A DNA stretch of 64,000 bases from a bacterium (GTDB lineage: Bacteria > Myxococcota_A > Polyangia > Nannocystales > Nannocystaceae), in contig JANSYI010000021.1 of NCBI GenBank assembly GCA_024742475.1, positions 62,001-126,000 on the forward strand. The letters run 5' to 3'. Positions 47,168-55,552 of this stretch are shown one piece after another. Below the pieces are notes generated by a model that was not told where the DNA came from, made no database searches, and saw only the letters and a program-made list of their open reading frames with translations. How positions within the stretch are numbered: the stretch's first letter is position 1; each line of letters opens with the position of its first letter. A program made the position numbers and the translations under genes.

Positions 47168-48609
47168 TGTTCGGGACGCTCGCTCACCCTCGATGTGCAT
47201 CGCTTCGGGTCGTGCGGAGCTACCGGCAGTTCTACTGCGGCACCTGCCAGGGCCTCGGAGCGCACTATGGCCACGCGCGACGGGGCCTGCTCAACCACGA
47301 CGCCGTGTTCATGGCGATCCTCGCGGACGCCATCCAGGCTGAGCCGGCCTCGCCGAGTCGCTGCCGTTGTCCCATGATGCCCGTCGTCTTTCGCACGACG
47401 TTCGCGCCCGACAGCGTCGCGATCCGCTACGCGTCCGCCGTGCAGATGCTGTTGGTCGACCAATGGTTGGCCGACCGCGGGGCGGAGGGGCAGTGGCACG
47501 CCCGGGTTGCCCGGCCTGTCTTCAGCGCGGGGCCTGCACGAAAGGCAGCCGAGCACCTCGCGGACCTCGGAGTCGAGCTGCCCGCGCTGCGGGGATTCGA
47601 GGCCAGGCAGGTCTCGCTCGAACGGCGCGGCGTCGCGGCTGGGGTCGCCGCTGCACCCACGGCCGCGGTGCTGGCGATGGCGTTCGAGGCGGCTGCGCTC
47701 CTTCCCGGCGCGTCGGATGCCTTTGCGTGCCCGCGGGTCCGCGATGACCTGGCCGAGCTCGGCGCAGCGGTGGGGGTGGCGATCTATCTGCTCGACGCTC
47801 TCGAGGACCTCGAGCAGGACCTGCGGCGCGGCGACTTCAATCCGTGTATCGACGAGGCAGGGCGTCTGTGCCCGACCCGGAGGCGCGAGGGGGTGGAGTC
47901 ACTCGACGCAGCGGTCGTGACGGCGATGAGCGCCTGCCAGCGCCTGCCCTGGACCCGACACCGCGCGCTGCTCGAGGCCGTGCTTCGAAGGTTCGCCCAG
48001 CGCTGTCGGGCGGCGCGGTCGAGGTCTCCGGCGCGCAGAACGACAGCGCGTGGCGTGGGGCGAGTGGGCGCAGCGTTGAGCGCAATGTGGGCGTGGGGCG
48101 TGTCGTGGACCGCCCACGCCGGACCCGCCCCCGACCTTCCCCCCGACTTGGGAACGCCCGACGTTGGGGCACCGGACGTCGGCGCCGAGGCTGCGGGCTC
48201 CGAGAGCACCGGCGGGCTCGTCGACGAGCCCGCGGAGCCTGGCTGCAGCGCGTGCGACGGCTGCGGCCGCCAATGCGACGATGCGTGGGGTGGCTGCTGC
48301 GGAGAGTGCGGGAGTTCGCTGCAGAGCTGCGTGACCTGCTGCGAGGGCTGCGGGCGCGCGCCTTCGGCATGCGGGGCCGCGTCGCTCGATTGCTGTGGAG
48401 AGTGCGGCCAGGGTTGTGGAGAGTGCGGCGAATGCTGCGGCGGCTGCCGCGGTGGCTGCAACGAGTGCGGCCAGGGGTGCAGCGAGTGTGGGCAGGGGTG
48501 CAGCGGGTGTGGGCAGGGGTGCAGCGAGTGCGGCCAGGGGGGCAGCGGGTGCGGCGAGTGCGGCCAAGGCTGTGGTGAGTGCGGCCAAGGTTGCGGCCAC
48601 GGCTGCTGA
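47167..48609 (+). CDS. DUF5685-like protein with Cys-rich repeat tail
   Basis: A 480-residue protein. Residues 1-280 match the DUF5685 pattern: YRQFYCGTCQGLGAHYGH, LLNHDAVFMAIL, CRCPMMP, AVQMLLVDQWLADRG and GVAIYLLDALEDLEQDLRRG, the last with Asp210, Asp214 and Asp218. A hydrophobic helix follows (about 298-317), then a Pro/Asp linker, then residues 360-480 with 34 cysteines in repeats such as CGQGCSE. The tail resembles metallothionein or disulfide-rich repeat domains. It overlaps the preceding gene by one base. Function unknown; metal binding or an exported Cys domain is possible. Confidence 0.75.
   Translation: MFGTLAHPRCASLRVVRSYRQFYCGTCQGLGAHYGHARRGLLNHDAVFMAILADAIQAEPASPSRCRCPMMPVVFRTTFAPDSVAIRYASAVQMLLVDQWLADRGAEGQWHARVARPVFSAGPARKAAEHLADLGVELPALRGFEARQVSLERRGVAAGVAAAPTAAVLAMAFEAAALLPGASDAFACPRVRDDLAELGAAVGVAIYLLDALEDLEQDLRRGDFNPCIDEAGRLCPTRRREGVESLDAAVVTAMSACQRLPWTRHRALLEAVLRRFAQRCRAARSRSPARRTTARGVGRVGAALSAMWAWGVSWTAHAGPAPDLPPDLGTPDVGAPDVGAEAAGSESTGGLVDEPAEPGCSACDGCGRQCDDAWGGCCGECGSSLQSCVTCCEGCGRAPSACGAASLDCCGECGQGCGECGECCGGCRGGCNECGQGCSECGQGCSGCGQGCSECGQGGSGCGECGQGCGECGQGCGHGC
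48463..48600 (+). repeat. 21-base tandem repeats coding for CGQGCSE units
   Basis: Four contiguous 21-base units at 48463, 48484, 48505 and 48526, then two further diverged copies. They encode the heptad Glu-Cys-Gly-Gln-Gly-Cys-Ser. The high identity suggests recent expansion. Confidence 0.85.
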
Positions 48610-48636
48610 TCTGCGCATGCCTTCGCGACGCGAGAA

Positions 48637-48664
48637 GGGGCGCGACCACACTCGGTCGCGCCCC
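48637..48664. terminator. Bidirectional hairpin terminator
   Basis: An 11-bp perfect stem (GGGGCGCGACC with GGTCGCGCCCC) and a six-base loop lies between two convergent genes. Short pyrimidine runs flank both sides (TCTCC on plus, TTCTC on minus). Confidence 0.75.
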
Positions 48665-48686
48665 TCTCCGTGCCGCGCTCAGGCGG

Positions 48687-50489
48687 CTAGTCGCCGTGCT
48701 GCGCGTCGCGGCGCGTGGCTCTGCGATACGCGAACGCGCCGAGGATGAGCAACCCGCCGACCGCCATGAAGCTCAGACCGCGAAGCGGGAGGCTGGCGTG
48801 CGCCGTATCGACGAGCACCACCTTCACCGCGCCCATGGTCAGGGCGGCCAGGCCCACGTGTCGCCAGAGCCTCTGCTCCAACCGAAGGCCACCGACGACA
48901 AGTCCCAGACCTGCTGCGGCCAGCGGCACGGTAATGACGGCGGGGTTGGTCGTCAGCAGGGCCATGGCGAGCAGGCGCATCGAGGCGAGGGCGGCAAAGC
49001 CCGCGGTCGCGAGTCCGAGCGCGCCGTACTGCTCTGTGGTGCCGCGCGAGGGGCGAGCGCGAGCCAGGAGGGCGAGGCCAACGGCGACCAACCCGACGAT
49101 GGCGCCGAACTCGGGCCCCATCGTCGTCGACGTTTGAAAGACCACGGCGGTGAGGATGAGCGCGCCAAGATACGCCTTGGACCCGAACTCGAAGCCCGTG
49201 CTCGGAGAGAAGAGCGTACGTGCGAACACGAGGGCGAACGGCACCAGGCCGAGCACGTATCGCCCCGCGATGGTCTCGGGACCGGCGACCAAGACGATCG
49301 CCGCATGTGCCATTAGACCGAGCGTGACCAAGCCCGCGTGCAACGAGCCGCTGCGCGAAGACCACAGGCCGACTCCGACGAGCATCAGCGCCGTCATCGC
49401 TCCGGCACCCAGGGCCCATGGCTCCGCGGAGGACCAGAGGGCTTGGCTTGCCGCACACATCGCAGGCGGGACGGCGAGCGCGAGGTACCCCTGGCGGCCC
49501 GACCACACGAGGGCCATCGCGATCGCCATCATGGCCCACCAGCCGACCATCGCCGGCATTCCGCCGATGAGCGCCCCGCCCGTGCAGGCCATCACCCAGC
49601 CCAGGCCGAGCGTGACCCGGTGAAGCGCCGCGCTGCGCCGCGCGACGACGTACGAGAACCCGATGTGTCCCGCCGCGAGCAGGACCGTGGCCACCGCGAG
49701 CGAGGGCAGGTGGTGCATGAAGGCCCAGCCGGCGGTTGCCCAGGCGGCGATGCCACCCATCAAGACGCGCGCGATCGCCTGTAGTTCGTTGTTGCCCTCC
49801 GAGGCTTGCACCGCGAGGCGCCACGTCGAGGCCGCACCGGCCACGACCAAGACCCCCGCACTCGCGACGAAGGCCATCGAAGTGCTCGCGTCGAGGTTCG
49901 TCGAGCCCCAGCCGATCAGCAGGGCCCATGTTCCGAGCAGACCGACGGTGGGAAGCTCGGGCCAGTTGCGGCGCACATCGAGCACGGAGAACGCCGTGAG
50001 CACGCCGAGCTGGTAGACCATCAGCTCACCCAGCGCTCCGCCCCCGCTCGAAGTCAACGCCGGCGTCGCGCAGGCGCCGACGGCAGCCAACGAGGCCATC
50101 AACCGCAGGCGCAGCCGGTCGGCGAGCACCATGCACACCACGGTCGCGGCGACCAAGGCGGCGAACGCCACGCCAGGCCCGATGAACTCATGGACGTGGC
50201 GCGCGACGAGCCACGTCGAGAACCAGGCGCCGAGTCCCGCACCACCGACCGCGCCGGCGACCTCGGGTTGGCCCCGCTTGGCGAGAGGCCAGGCCGCGGC
50301 CGTGAGCACCACCGACGCGATGCCGCCCAGGGCGAGCTTGTGGCTGGTCCCAATCCACCCCTGCTCCATGGCGTGCCACGCGAGGAACATCAGGCCGACC
50401 AAGAGCGCGCCGCCCCCGGCGATGGCCAGTGGCCACACCGCGGACTCGCGCGGAAGGTTCACCTCTGAATCGTCGAAGTCATCGTCCAT
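48687..50489 (-). CDS. DUF2339 multi-pass membrane protein
   Basis: A 600-residue integral membrane protein with roughly 16-20 helices. The first part shows KLALGGIASVVLTAAAW, AVGGAGLGAWFSTWL and GACATPALTSSGGGALG; the last matches the conserved ATP-x-L-x-S/T motif of DUF2339. Such proteins are widespread and uncharacterised; a role in the cell envelope or transport is guessed. The acidic N terminus (MDDDFDDSEVNL) is cytoplasmic. Single gene after the terminator. Confidence 0.88.
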   Translation of the reverse strand: MDDDFDDSEVNLPRESAVWPLAIAGGGALLVGLMFLAWHAMEQGWIGTSHKLALGGIASVVLTAAAWPLAKRGQPEVAGAVGGAGLGAWFSTWLVARHVHEFIGPGVAFAALVAATVVCMVLADRLRLRLMASLAAVGACATPALTSSGGGALGELMVYQLGVLTAFSVLDVRRNWPELPTVGLLGTWALLIGWGSTNLDASTSMAFVASAGVLVVAGAASTWRLAVQASEGNNELQAIARVLMGGIAAWATAGWAFMHHLPSLAVATVLLAAGHIGFSYVVARRSAALHRVTLGLGWVMACTGGALIGGMPAMVGWWAMMAIAMALVWSGRQGYLALAVPPAMCAASQALWSSAEPWALGAGAMTALMLVGVGLWSSRSGSLHAGLVTLGLMAHAAIVLVAGPETIAGRYVLGLVPFALVFARTLFSPSTGFEFGSKAYLGALILTAVVFQTSTTMGPEFGAIVGLVAVGLALLARARPSRGTTEQYGALGLATAGFAALASMRLLAMALLTTNPAVITVPLAAAGLGLVVGGLRLEQRLWRHVGLAALTMGAVKVVLVDTAHASLPLRGLSFMAVGGLLILGAFAYRRATRRDAQHGD

Positions 50490-50698
50490 GTCCCCCCAAC
50501 GCGGCCTCGCGCGGGCAGACTTCCGTGCGCAATCGCGTGCGCGGGGGTGATCACCGCTGCCGATGCGCGGGAACGTCGATTCGACCCCAGGGTTGCATGG
50601 GGCCTGCGAGCGCTTTGGGCTCGATCACAGGCCCGGCCGTGCAGATGGTTGCACCGTGTGGCCCTCGACCACCTGCGCCCTCCATGGGGGACTTGGCC

Positions 50699-51484
50699 CT
50701 ACTTTGGCTTCTGGTAGATGTGGAAGAAGTTCTCTTCGAGCAGCTCGGGGGCCTCGACGAAGACGAACCCGGCGGCTTCGAACTCGGCGCGAAACTCGGC
50801 CGGGCTCGCGCGGACGTGGTCGAGTACCCACGCCTCGGATGTGCCCTCTTCGGCGATGTAGTCGATCACCGCCATGCGTCCACCGGGTTCGAGGGCGGCA
50901 TACAGGCTCGCGAGGTACGTGCGTGGGTACTCGACGTGGTGGAACACGTCGCAGATGAACACCAGGTCGAGCGACGCGGGGTTCAGGTTCGAGGAGCGCT
51001 GAGCCGCCTTGACGAACGTGATGTTCTCGACGCCGGCGTCCTTCGCCTTGGCCTCGACGTGCGCGAGGAAGTAGTCCTGCACGTCGACACCGAACACGGT
51101 GCCGGTTGGGCCCACGGCTTCGGCGAGGCGCAGGGTGTACAGACCGCTGCCCACGCCGACGTCGGCGACCGCGTCTCCGGGGGAGATCTTCAGTGCTGCC
51201 ACCACGGCCTCGCGTTTGTCGTGGACCTCTCGGCCCTGACGCTCGAAGCGTTTCTCCCAGCCGCGCGCGTCATCCGATGCCTCGTACTTGGCGTTGATGC
51301 GGACCGCGACTGGGTTGGGTTCTTCGGGCAGCGGCTCTGCCTGAGACGCGATGGCGGATGGTGGGTCGCTCGGAGCGTCGGCCTGCGAGGGCACGGCGTC
51401 GTCGGTCGAGGGGGCGGGCTCGCGGACGACCGGAGCAGAGCTGCAGCCGATCAGGCTGACGAGGAGGACGGCGGCACCGCGCAT
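50699..51484 (-). CDS. Exported SAM-dependent methyltransferase-like lipoprotein
   Basis: A 261-residue protein with a lipoprotein signal (VSLIGC, Cys14), a Pro/Ala/Glu linker to about residue 58, and a class I methyltransferase fold. The SAM-binding loop is VADVGVGSGLYTLRLAE, then FGVDVQDYFLAH, and CDVFHHVEYP. All SAM-binding elements look intact, yet the protein would be anchored outside the cytoplasm where SAM is not expected. Similar exported methyltransferases occur in other Gram-negative bacteria. TATCAT lies six bases before the ATG. About 200 bases behind it (50490-50698) hold no gene. Confidence 0.85.
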   Translation of the reverse strand: MRGAAVLLVSLIGCSSAPVVREPAPSTDDAVPSQADAPSDPPSAIASQAEPLPEEPNPVAVRINAKYEASDDARGWEKRFERQGREVHDKREAVVAALKISPGDAVADVGVGSGLYTLRLAEAVGPTGTVFGVDVQDYFLAHVEAKAKDAGVENITFVKAAQRSSNLNPASLDLVFICDVFHHVEYPRTYLASLYAALEPGGRMAVIDYIAEEGTSEAWVLDHVRASPAEFRAEFEAAGFVFVEAPELLEENFFHIYQKPK

Positions 51485-51490
51485 GCCCGG

Positions 51491-51496
51491 ATGATA
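51491..51496 (-). promoter_or_regulatory. -10-like box TATCAT, 6 bases before ATG 51484
   Basis: TATCAT is close to consensus and ends six bases before the start codon on the minus strand; no ribosome site can fit. One of the strongest leaderless cases here. Confidence 0.55.
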
Positions 51497-51636
51497 GGGG
51501 GTTACAGATCGGGAGATCAGGGCCTACCCAATGTGGGAGCTGGGGAGAGCGATGTGGGGCGTTCTGATTTGCTCCTGGTCTCAAGTGCTCGTAATGGTGT
51601 GGGAAAATCGCCCGCCGCGCGGCGTTGTTGGCCGGT

Positions 51637-51873
51637 ATGCCGGTTGCACGAGGGGCAAGCGTGCGACGGGCAAAACAGGCCGCGATGCTGCTGACGATGG
51701 CGATTGGCCTGGGCTGGTCCGGACCCGCCACCGACGCCCAGGCGTCGCGCTCGGGGCTCGAGCTCGCCGCGGCGTCCCTGCCTTCGCTCGACGAGGCCGC
51801 GCCCATCGAGGTGGCAGTGAACGACGCCGCCGCCGCGAACGGTGAATGGCGCTACATCTCCGCGCGCCGATGA
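51637..51873 (+). CDS. Possible small secreted protein
   Basis: A 78-residue frame with basic N terminus (RGASVRRAKQ), a hydrophobic core (AAMLLTMAIGLGW) and a possible signal-peptidase site at TDAQA, leaving about 45 residues (SGLELAAASLPSLDEAAPIE). No family is recognised and no ribosome site is clear; codon use is like real genes. It could be a small exported peptide or chance. Confidence 0.4.
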   Translation: MPVARGASVRRAKQAAMLLTMAIGLGWSGPATDAQASRSGLELAAASLPSLDEAAPIEVAVNDAAAANGEWRYISARR

Positions 51874-52002
51874 GAAGCTCGCAGCCCCGAGGCCGACTCC
51901 AAGCTCACGGACGATGCGTCACGCTGCGTGTTTACGCGGACCCGATCCCTCGCTAAGGGGCGGTCCGAAGGCTCTCCCCCCAACCCGGGCCTTCGCACGA
52001 CG

Positions 52003-52998
52003 ATGAAGAACGCAACGCTCCTCCTTGCTTTCCTTCCTGCACTTCTGACCGTCTCCGCTTGCGACGAGGCTCCCCTCGACGAAGCACGCCTTGCGGCGGC
52101 CGAGGCCAACGAGCAGCGCGCCGCCGGGTCGTGCACCCCGGACGCGTGCGGTGCGTACATCCCCGCCAACAGCTGTCAGTGCGACGACCTGTGCGTCCAG
52201 TACGGCGACTGCTGCGACGACGTCGACGCGGTCTGCAACGCGCCGGTCGACGAGTGCCAGAGCGACGACGACTGCCCCGAGTTCTGCGGCTGGAACGAGG
52301 ACAACCTGCGCGTTTGCAAGCCGTGGGCTCGCGAGGGCGAGAGCTGCCAGGGCTTCGTCCTGCCCGCATACCGGGCCGAGTGTGCCCCCGGCCTCGAGTG
52401 CGAGTTCTCCGAGCCCACCTTCGACGTTCCGGGCACCTGCGTCGATCCCGACGCAGGCGAAGAGCCGATCTTCTGCGGCGGCATCGCCAACATCGAGTGC
52501 CCCACCGGCATGCACTGCGAGCTCGGCGACGACTTCCCGGACGCTGGCGGCTCGTGTCAGCCCGGCTCGGGCTTTCACGGCATGTGCGGCGGCATCGCCG
52601 GCTTCACCTGCATGGAAGGGCTCGAGTGTTACATCGCCGACCCGTTCCCCGACGCGTCGGGTGCTTGCGTCGAGCCGTGTGTTCCCGCTGGCTGTAGCGG
52701 ACAGGTCTGCGCCACCGCGAGCGAAGCGCCAGGCATCGTCACCACCTGCGAGTTCCTGCCCGAGTACGTCTGCTTCCAGGAGACGTCTTGCGGACACCAC
52801 GGCCCCGGTGGCGCGTGTGCGTGGGAGGAGACCGACGCCTACCTCGAGTGCCTCGAAGGCTTCGAAGAGCCGACCGAGCCTGCGGCCGATTCGTGCGAGG
52901 GGCACTGCGACGGCCAAGCCGACGCGGGCTGCTACTGCGACAGCGCGTGCGCCTTCTGGGGCGACTGCTGCGCCGACAAGTTCGACGTCTGCGGCTGA
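52003..52998 (+). CDS. Surface lipoprotein with two somatomedin-B-like modules
   Basis: A 331-residue lipoprotein (VSAC, Cys20). A somatomedin-B-like module lies at 44-78 (SCTPDACGAY, NSCQCDDLCVQYGDCCDD) and a second at 296-331 (DSCEGHCDGQ, CYCDSACAFWGDCCADK). Between them are DECQSDDDCPEFCGW, two related modules of the form CGGIAxxxCxxGxxC with PDAxGxC, and CGHHGPGGACAWEE. Every module is disulfide-type and known from animal extracellular proteins and myxobacterial secretomes. Adhesion or prey binding is a guess. ATG 52003 starts the signal peptide. Confidence 0.85.
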   Translation: MKNATLLLAFLPALLTVSACDEAPLDEARLAAAEANEQRAAGSCTPDACGAYIPANSCQCDDLCVQYGDCCDDVDAVCNAPVDECQSDDDCPEFCGWNEDNLRVCKPWAREGESCQGFVLPAYRAECAPGLECEFSEPTFDVPGTCVDPDAGEEPIFCGGIANIECPTGMHCELGDDFPDAGGSCQPGSGFHGMCGGIAGFTCMEGLECYIADPFPDASGACVEPCVPAGCSGQVCATASEAPGIVTTCEFLPEYVCFQETSCGHHGPGGACAWEETDAYLECLEGFEEPTEPAADSCEGHCDGQADAGCYCDSACAFWGDCCADKFDVCG

Positions 52999-53032
52999 GC
53001 GGTCGCTGCCAGCGGACCGGGGCACGGACTGG

Positions 53033-53038
53033 TATCAT
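53033..53038 (+). promoter_or_regulatory. -10-like box TATCAT, 9 bases before GTG 53048
   Basis: TATCAT precedes the GTG start of the DNRLRE-like lipoprotein by nine bases; it decides the start and suggests a leader of one to a few bases. Confidence 0.45.
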
Positions 53039-53047
53039 CGTGCCCCG

Positions 53048-53956
53048 GTGGGCTGGCGGATACATTTGAGGGGGGGGCTGTGGCCCCTGTTGCTCTTCGT
53101 ATCCGCCTGCGCACGGCTGAACCCAGCGTTCGGTGAGGATGAGGAATCCTCGACCCGCGGCTCGGGGACGGGAGGCGAGCGGCCGTCGACGTCGTCGTCG
53201 ACGGTCACCAAGGGCACGAGCCGGGGCGAGGGAAGCTCCGAGGTCACCGGCAACGACCCCGTGACCAGCAGCACGAGCCTGGATTCGAGTGAGGTCGGCA
53301 CCGACCCCAACGCGACCGTGGGCAGCAGCGGCGCGCAAGAATGCGAGATCTTCGTCTTCGACGTGGACTCGGACACCTTCGTCAGCAATGCGGAGGAGGG
53401 GTGCGGCGGGACCGGTTGTATGAACTGGAGCTTCACCGGTACGCCGCAGCATCTGGTACGGACCTCGGGTGAGCTCGATGCGGTGATGCTGCTGCGCTTC
53501 GACCCCGGGAGGCCGGTGGGCGGTGTCGTCAGCGCGGAGCTGAGTGTTCACGTCGGCAGCAGCCTGTCGCCGGAGGTTGGTCTCTTCGAGGTGCACGTGC
53601 TCGACACCGTGTCGTCGTGGATCGACGACGGCGCCAACGGGCCTGCGACCCTGGGGCAGCCAACCTTCAACGCGGCGGCACACGAGCTCGAAGAGTGGCG
53701 CGACGGCTTGGGTGTGGCGCTCTCCAGTTTCGACGAGCTGCGCGACGACTGGCCGACGGTTCCGGTGATGGACATGGACGACGACTTGGTCCTCGAGATC
53801 CCGATCCAGCCCGAGGACCTCGGGACGCTCGGCCAACGCCTCTCGAGCCAGGCGCCCGTCATCATCGGCCTGACGGTCCTCGGTGAGGTGCCCGTCATGA
53901 TGACCGCAGCCGAGGGCAGTGGGATCGCGCGCCTGCAGGTGACGGCGTGTCCGTGA
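53048..53956 (+). CDS. DNRLRE-like beta-sandwich lipoprotein
   Basis: A 302-residue lipoprotein (FVSAC, Cys21) with a long Ser/Thr linker. The C-terminal domain resembles DNRLRE/TGF-beta-propeptide-like sandwiches: an N-terminal strand with DSDTFVSN, AVMLLRFDPGRPVGGVVSAELSV and SPEVGLFEVHVLD, and SSWIDDGANGPATLG. Such domains usually sit on secreted adhesins or enzymes. The GTG start is set by the TATCAT box. Function unknown. Confidence 0.78.
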   Translation: MGWRIHLRGGLWPLLLFVSACARLNPAFGEDEESSTRGSGTGGERPSTSSSTVTKGTSRGEGSSEVTGNDPVTSSTSLDSSEVGTDPNATVGSSGAQECEIFVFDVDSDTFVSNAEEGCGGTGCMNWSFTGTPQHLVRTSGELDAVMLLRFDPGRPVGGVVSAELSVHVGSSLSPEVGLFEVHVLDTVSSWIDDGANGPATLGQPTFNAAAHELEEWRDGLGVALSSFDELRDDWPTVPVMDMDDDLVLEIPIQPEDLGTLGQRLSSQAPVIIGLTVLGEVPVMMTAAEGSGIARLQVTACP

Positions 53957-53982
53957 GCTGAGGTGACGGCCTCGCGCGTGCT

Positions 53983-55512
53983 TTAGCCCGGGCTGAACTT
54001 GAAGGTTTGCTTCACGACGACCAATCCACCGCCGGTCGGTCGCTTGAAGCCCCAATGCTTCGCTCTCTCGAGCAGGCACTTTCGGACCTCCGCGTTGCCG
54101 AGCTTGTCGTTGCGGGCCTTGACCGACTTCACCGCGCCCTGCGGGGAGATCGTGAGAACCAGCTGGATCGAGCCGGCGAGCGTCGGGTCGTCGGCGAGCT
54201 GCTTCGTATAGCAAGCGAGGGTCTCTCGGCGGTGGAGCTTGAGCACGTGCACGACGGATTTGCGGTCGAGGGGACCTGTGATCTGCGCCTTGTAGACGTA
54301 GACCTCGGGCTCGCCAGCGGTCGGTGCGGGCTCCGGCTCTGGCTCCGGCTCCGGCTCTGGTTCTGGCTCCGGCTCTGGCTCTGGCTCTGGCTCTGGCGGT
54401 TCGGGCTCTGGCTCTGGCTCTGGAGGTTCGGGCTCAGGCTCCGGCTCCGGGGGCTCGGCATCCTCTCGAACCCTCGACAGATCGTCGGCCCGCACGCAGA
54501 TCCGCGACCACCCGGCACCGAACTCGAAGCACCGCTTGTCGCTCTTCATGGTGGGCTCGCCGTCGAACACGTGGTCGACGCGCACGGTCCCGGCGCGCTC
54601 CATGTCGGGCCAGAAGACCTCGGCCCCCGCCGCGACCGTCCATGCGCCGGGGGGTGGCGTGGCGGTCGGGTCGGGCTTGGGTGCCGGGGGCAGAGGGTCG
54701 TCGAACCAGTCGGTGGCGCCGGGCTCCTGCAGGCGAAGCTCGGCGCACCGGGTGCCCACACCGACGAAGGTCTTGCCGTCCTCGTCCTTGCGTACGTGCA
54801 CGGGAAGTCGCGGCGGCGCCTGCTTGGTGAGGACGAACGCCTGCATGTCGATCGGAGCGCCATCGAAGCGCAGCGAGGGCCGGTCGAGTGGGCGCGCCGC
54901 GATCGGGTCGGGCAGGGGAAACAGCGGCCCGCGGTCGTACTCGTGGCCGATGGCGCTGGGGGGGACCTTGGCCCGGATGCCGAGCTGCGGCACGCGTACG
55001 GGGTCGTCCTCGGTCGCCCCGCGTTCGAGCGGCGTGCCGGCGGCCAGCATCACCGTCGCGCCCCCGTCGCCCTTGGCCAAGGAGCCGCTGCGAAGCACCC
55101 AGACCAGGTCGGTCCGCTGGACCCACAGGCTGACGTCGAAGTCGTGCAGAGGGCTCCAGCCTCCCGCGCAGTGCTTGGCGCCCTCCTCGGGGCTGAGCGG
55201 CTTGACCCGAACCCAGCCGCCCTTGGTCTCCGCCATCTCGAACGCGGCGAAGCGCCGGCCGGAGCGGACCTTGGCGTCGAAGGCGAGCGTCACCGCGGGA
55301 GCCTCCGGCGAGGGCCGCCGGTGAAGCGCCGTGTCGTGTTCGAGCACGACATATCCATCCTCTGCCCGCGAATCGTCCTCGCGCAGGGGTGCTTCGGGCG
55401 GGCCGACCTCCGCGTCGGTGTCTTCGGTCTGCCCGAGCAGGTCTCGCACCTTGTCGCAGCCGGACGCGAACGCAAGCGCGAGGGCGAGCGCGGCGGTGCG
55501 AGAGGTCCTCAC
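53983..55512 (-). CDS. Lipoprotein with AgmX/PglI-type C-terminal domain and PE repeats
   Basis: A 509-residue protein with lipobox FASGC (Cys19). The middle part is SH3-like or unknown with DTALHRRPSPEAP. A Pro-Glu repeat stretch of about 40 residues forms a stiff periplasmic spacer. The C-terminal domain (GSIQLVLTISPQGAVKSVKA, GNAEVRKCLLERAKHWGF) matches the AgmX/PglI C-terminal, TonB-like domain found in myxobacterial gliding and envelope proteins. GTG 55512 is preceded by GATACT seven bases upstream. It may link inner and outer membranes. Confidence 0.85.
   Translation of the reverse strand: MRTSRTAALALALAFASGCDKVRDLLGQTEDTDAEVGPPEAPLREDDSRAEDGYVVLEHDTALHRRPSPEAPAVTLAFDAKVRSGRRFAAFEMAETKGGWVRVKPLSPEEGAKHCAGGWSPLHDFDVSLWVQRTDLVWVLRSGSLAKGDGGATVMLAAGTPLERGATEDDPVRVPQLGIRAKVPPSAIGHEYDRGPLFPLPDPIAARPLDRPSLRFDGAPIDMQAFVLTKQAPPRLPVHVRKDEDGKTFVGVGTRCAELRLQEPGATDWFDDPLPPAPKPDPTATPPPGAWTVAAGAEVFWPDMERAGTVRVDHVFDGEPTMKSDKRCFEFGAGWSRICVRADDLSRVREDAEPPEPEPEPEPPEPEPEPEPPEPEPEPEPEPEPEPEPEPEPEPAPTAGEPEVYVYKAQITGPLDRKSVVHVLKLHRRETLACYTKQLADDPTLAGSIQLVLTISPQGAVKSVKARNDKLGNAEVRKCLLERAKHWGFKRPTGGGLVVVKQTFKFSPG
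54329..54456. repeat. Hexamer microsatellite coding for Pro-Glu repeats
   Basis: About twenty copies of GGCTCC/GGCTCT-type hexamers (plus strand), interrupted by two GGCGGTTCG / GGAGGTTCG units. They encode the Pro-Glu spacer of the minus-strand gene. Such a repeat is prone to slip and change length in multiples of two residues. Confidence 0.85.
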
Positions 55513-55552
55513 TGACCGGAGTATCGATCGCCCGCGCCCGACGGGCAACGAC

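Noticed and set aside
48463..48600. Regular repeats that might suggest a CRISPR array
   Set aside because: The 21-base units are contiguous with no spacers and encode a periodic Cys repeat in frame.
54329..54456. Repeat tract considered as a CRISPR or rearrangement site
   Set aside because: A simple hexamer microsatellite inside a coding frame, encoding Pro-Glu.
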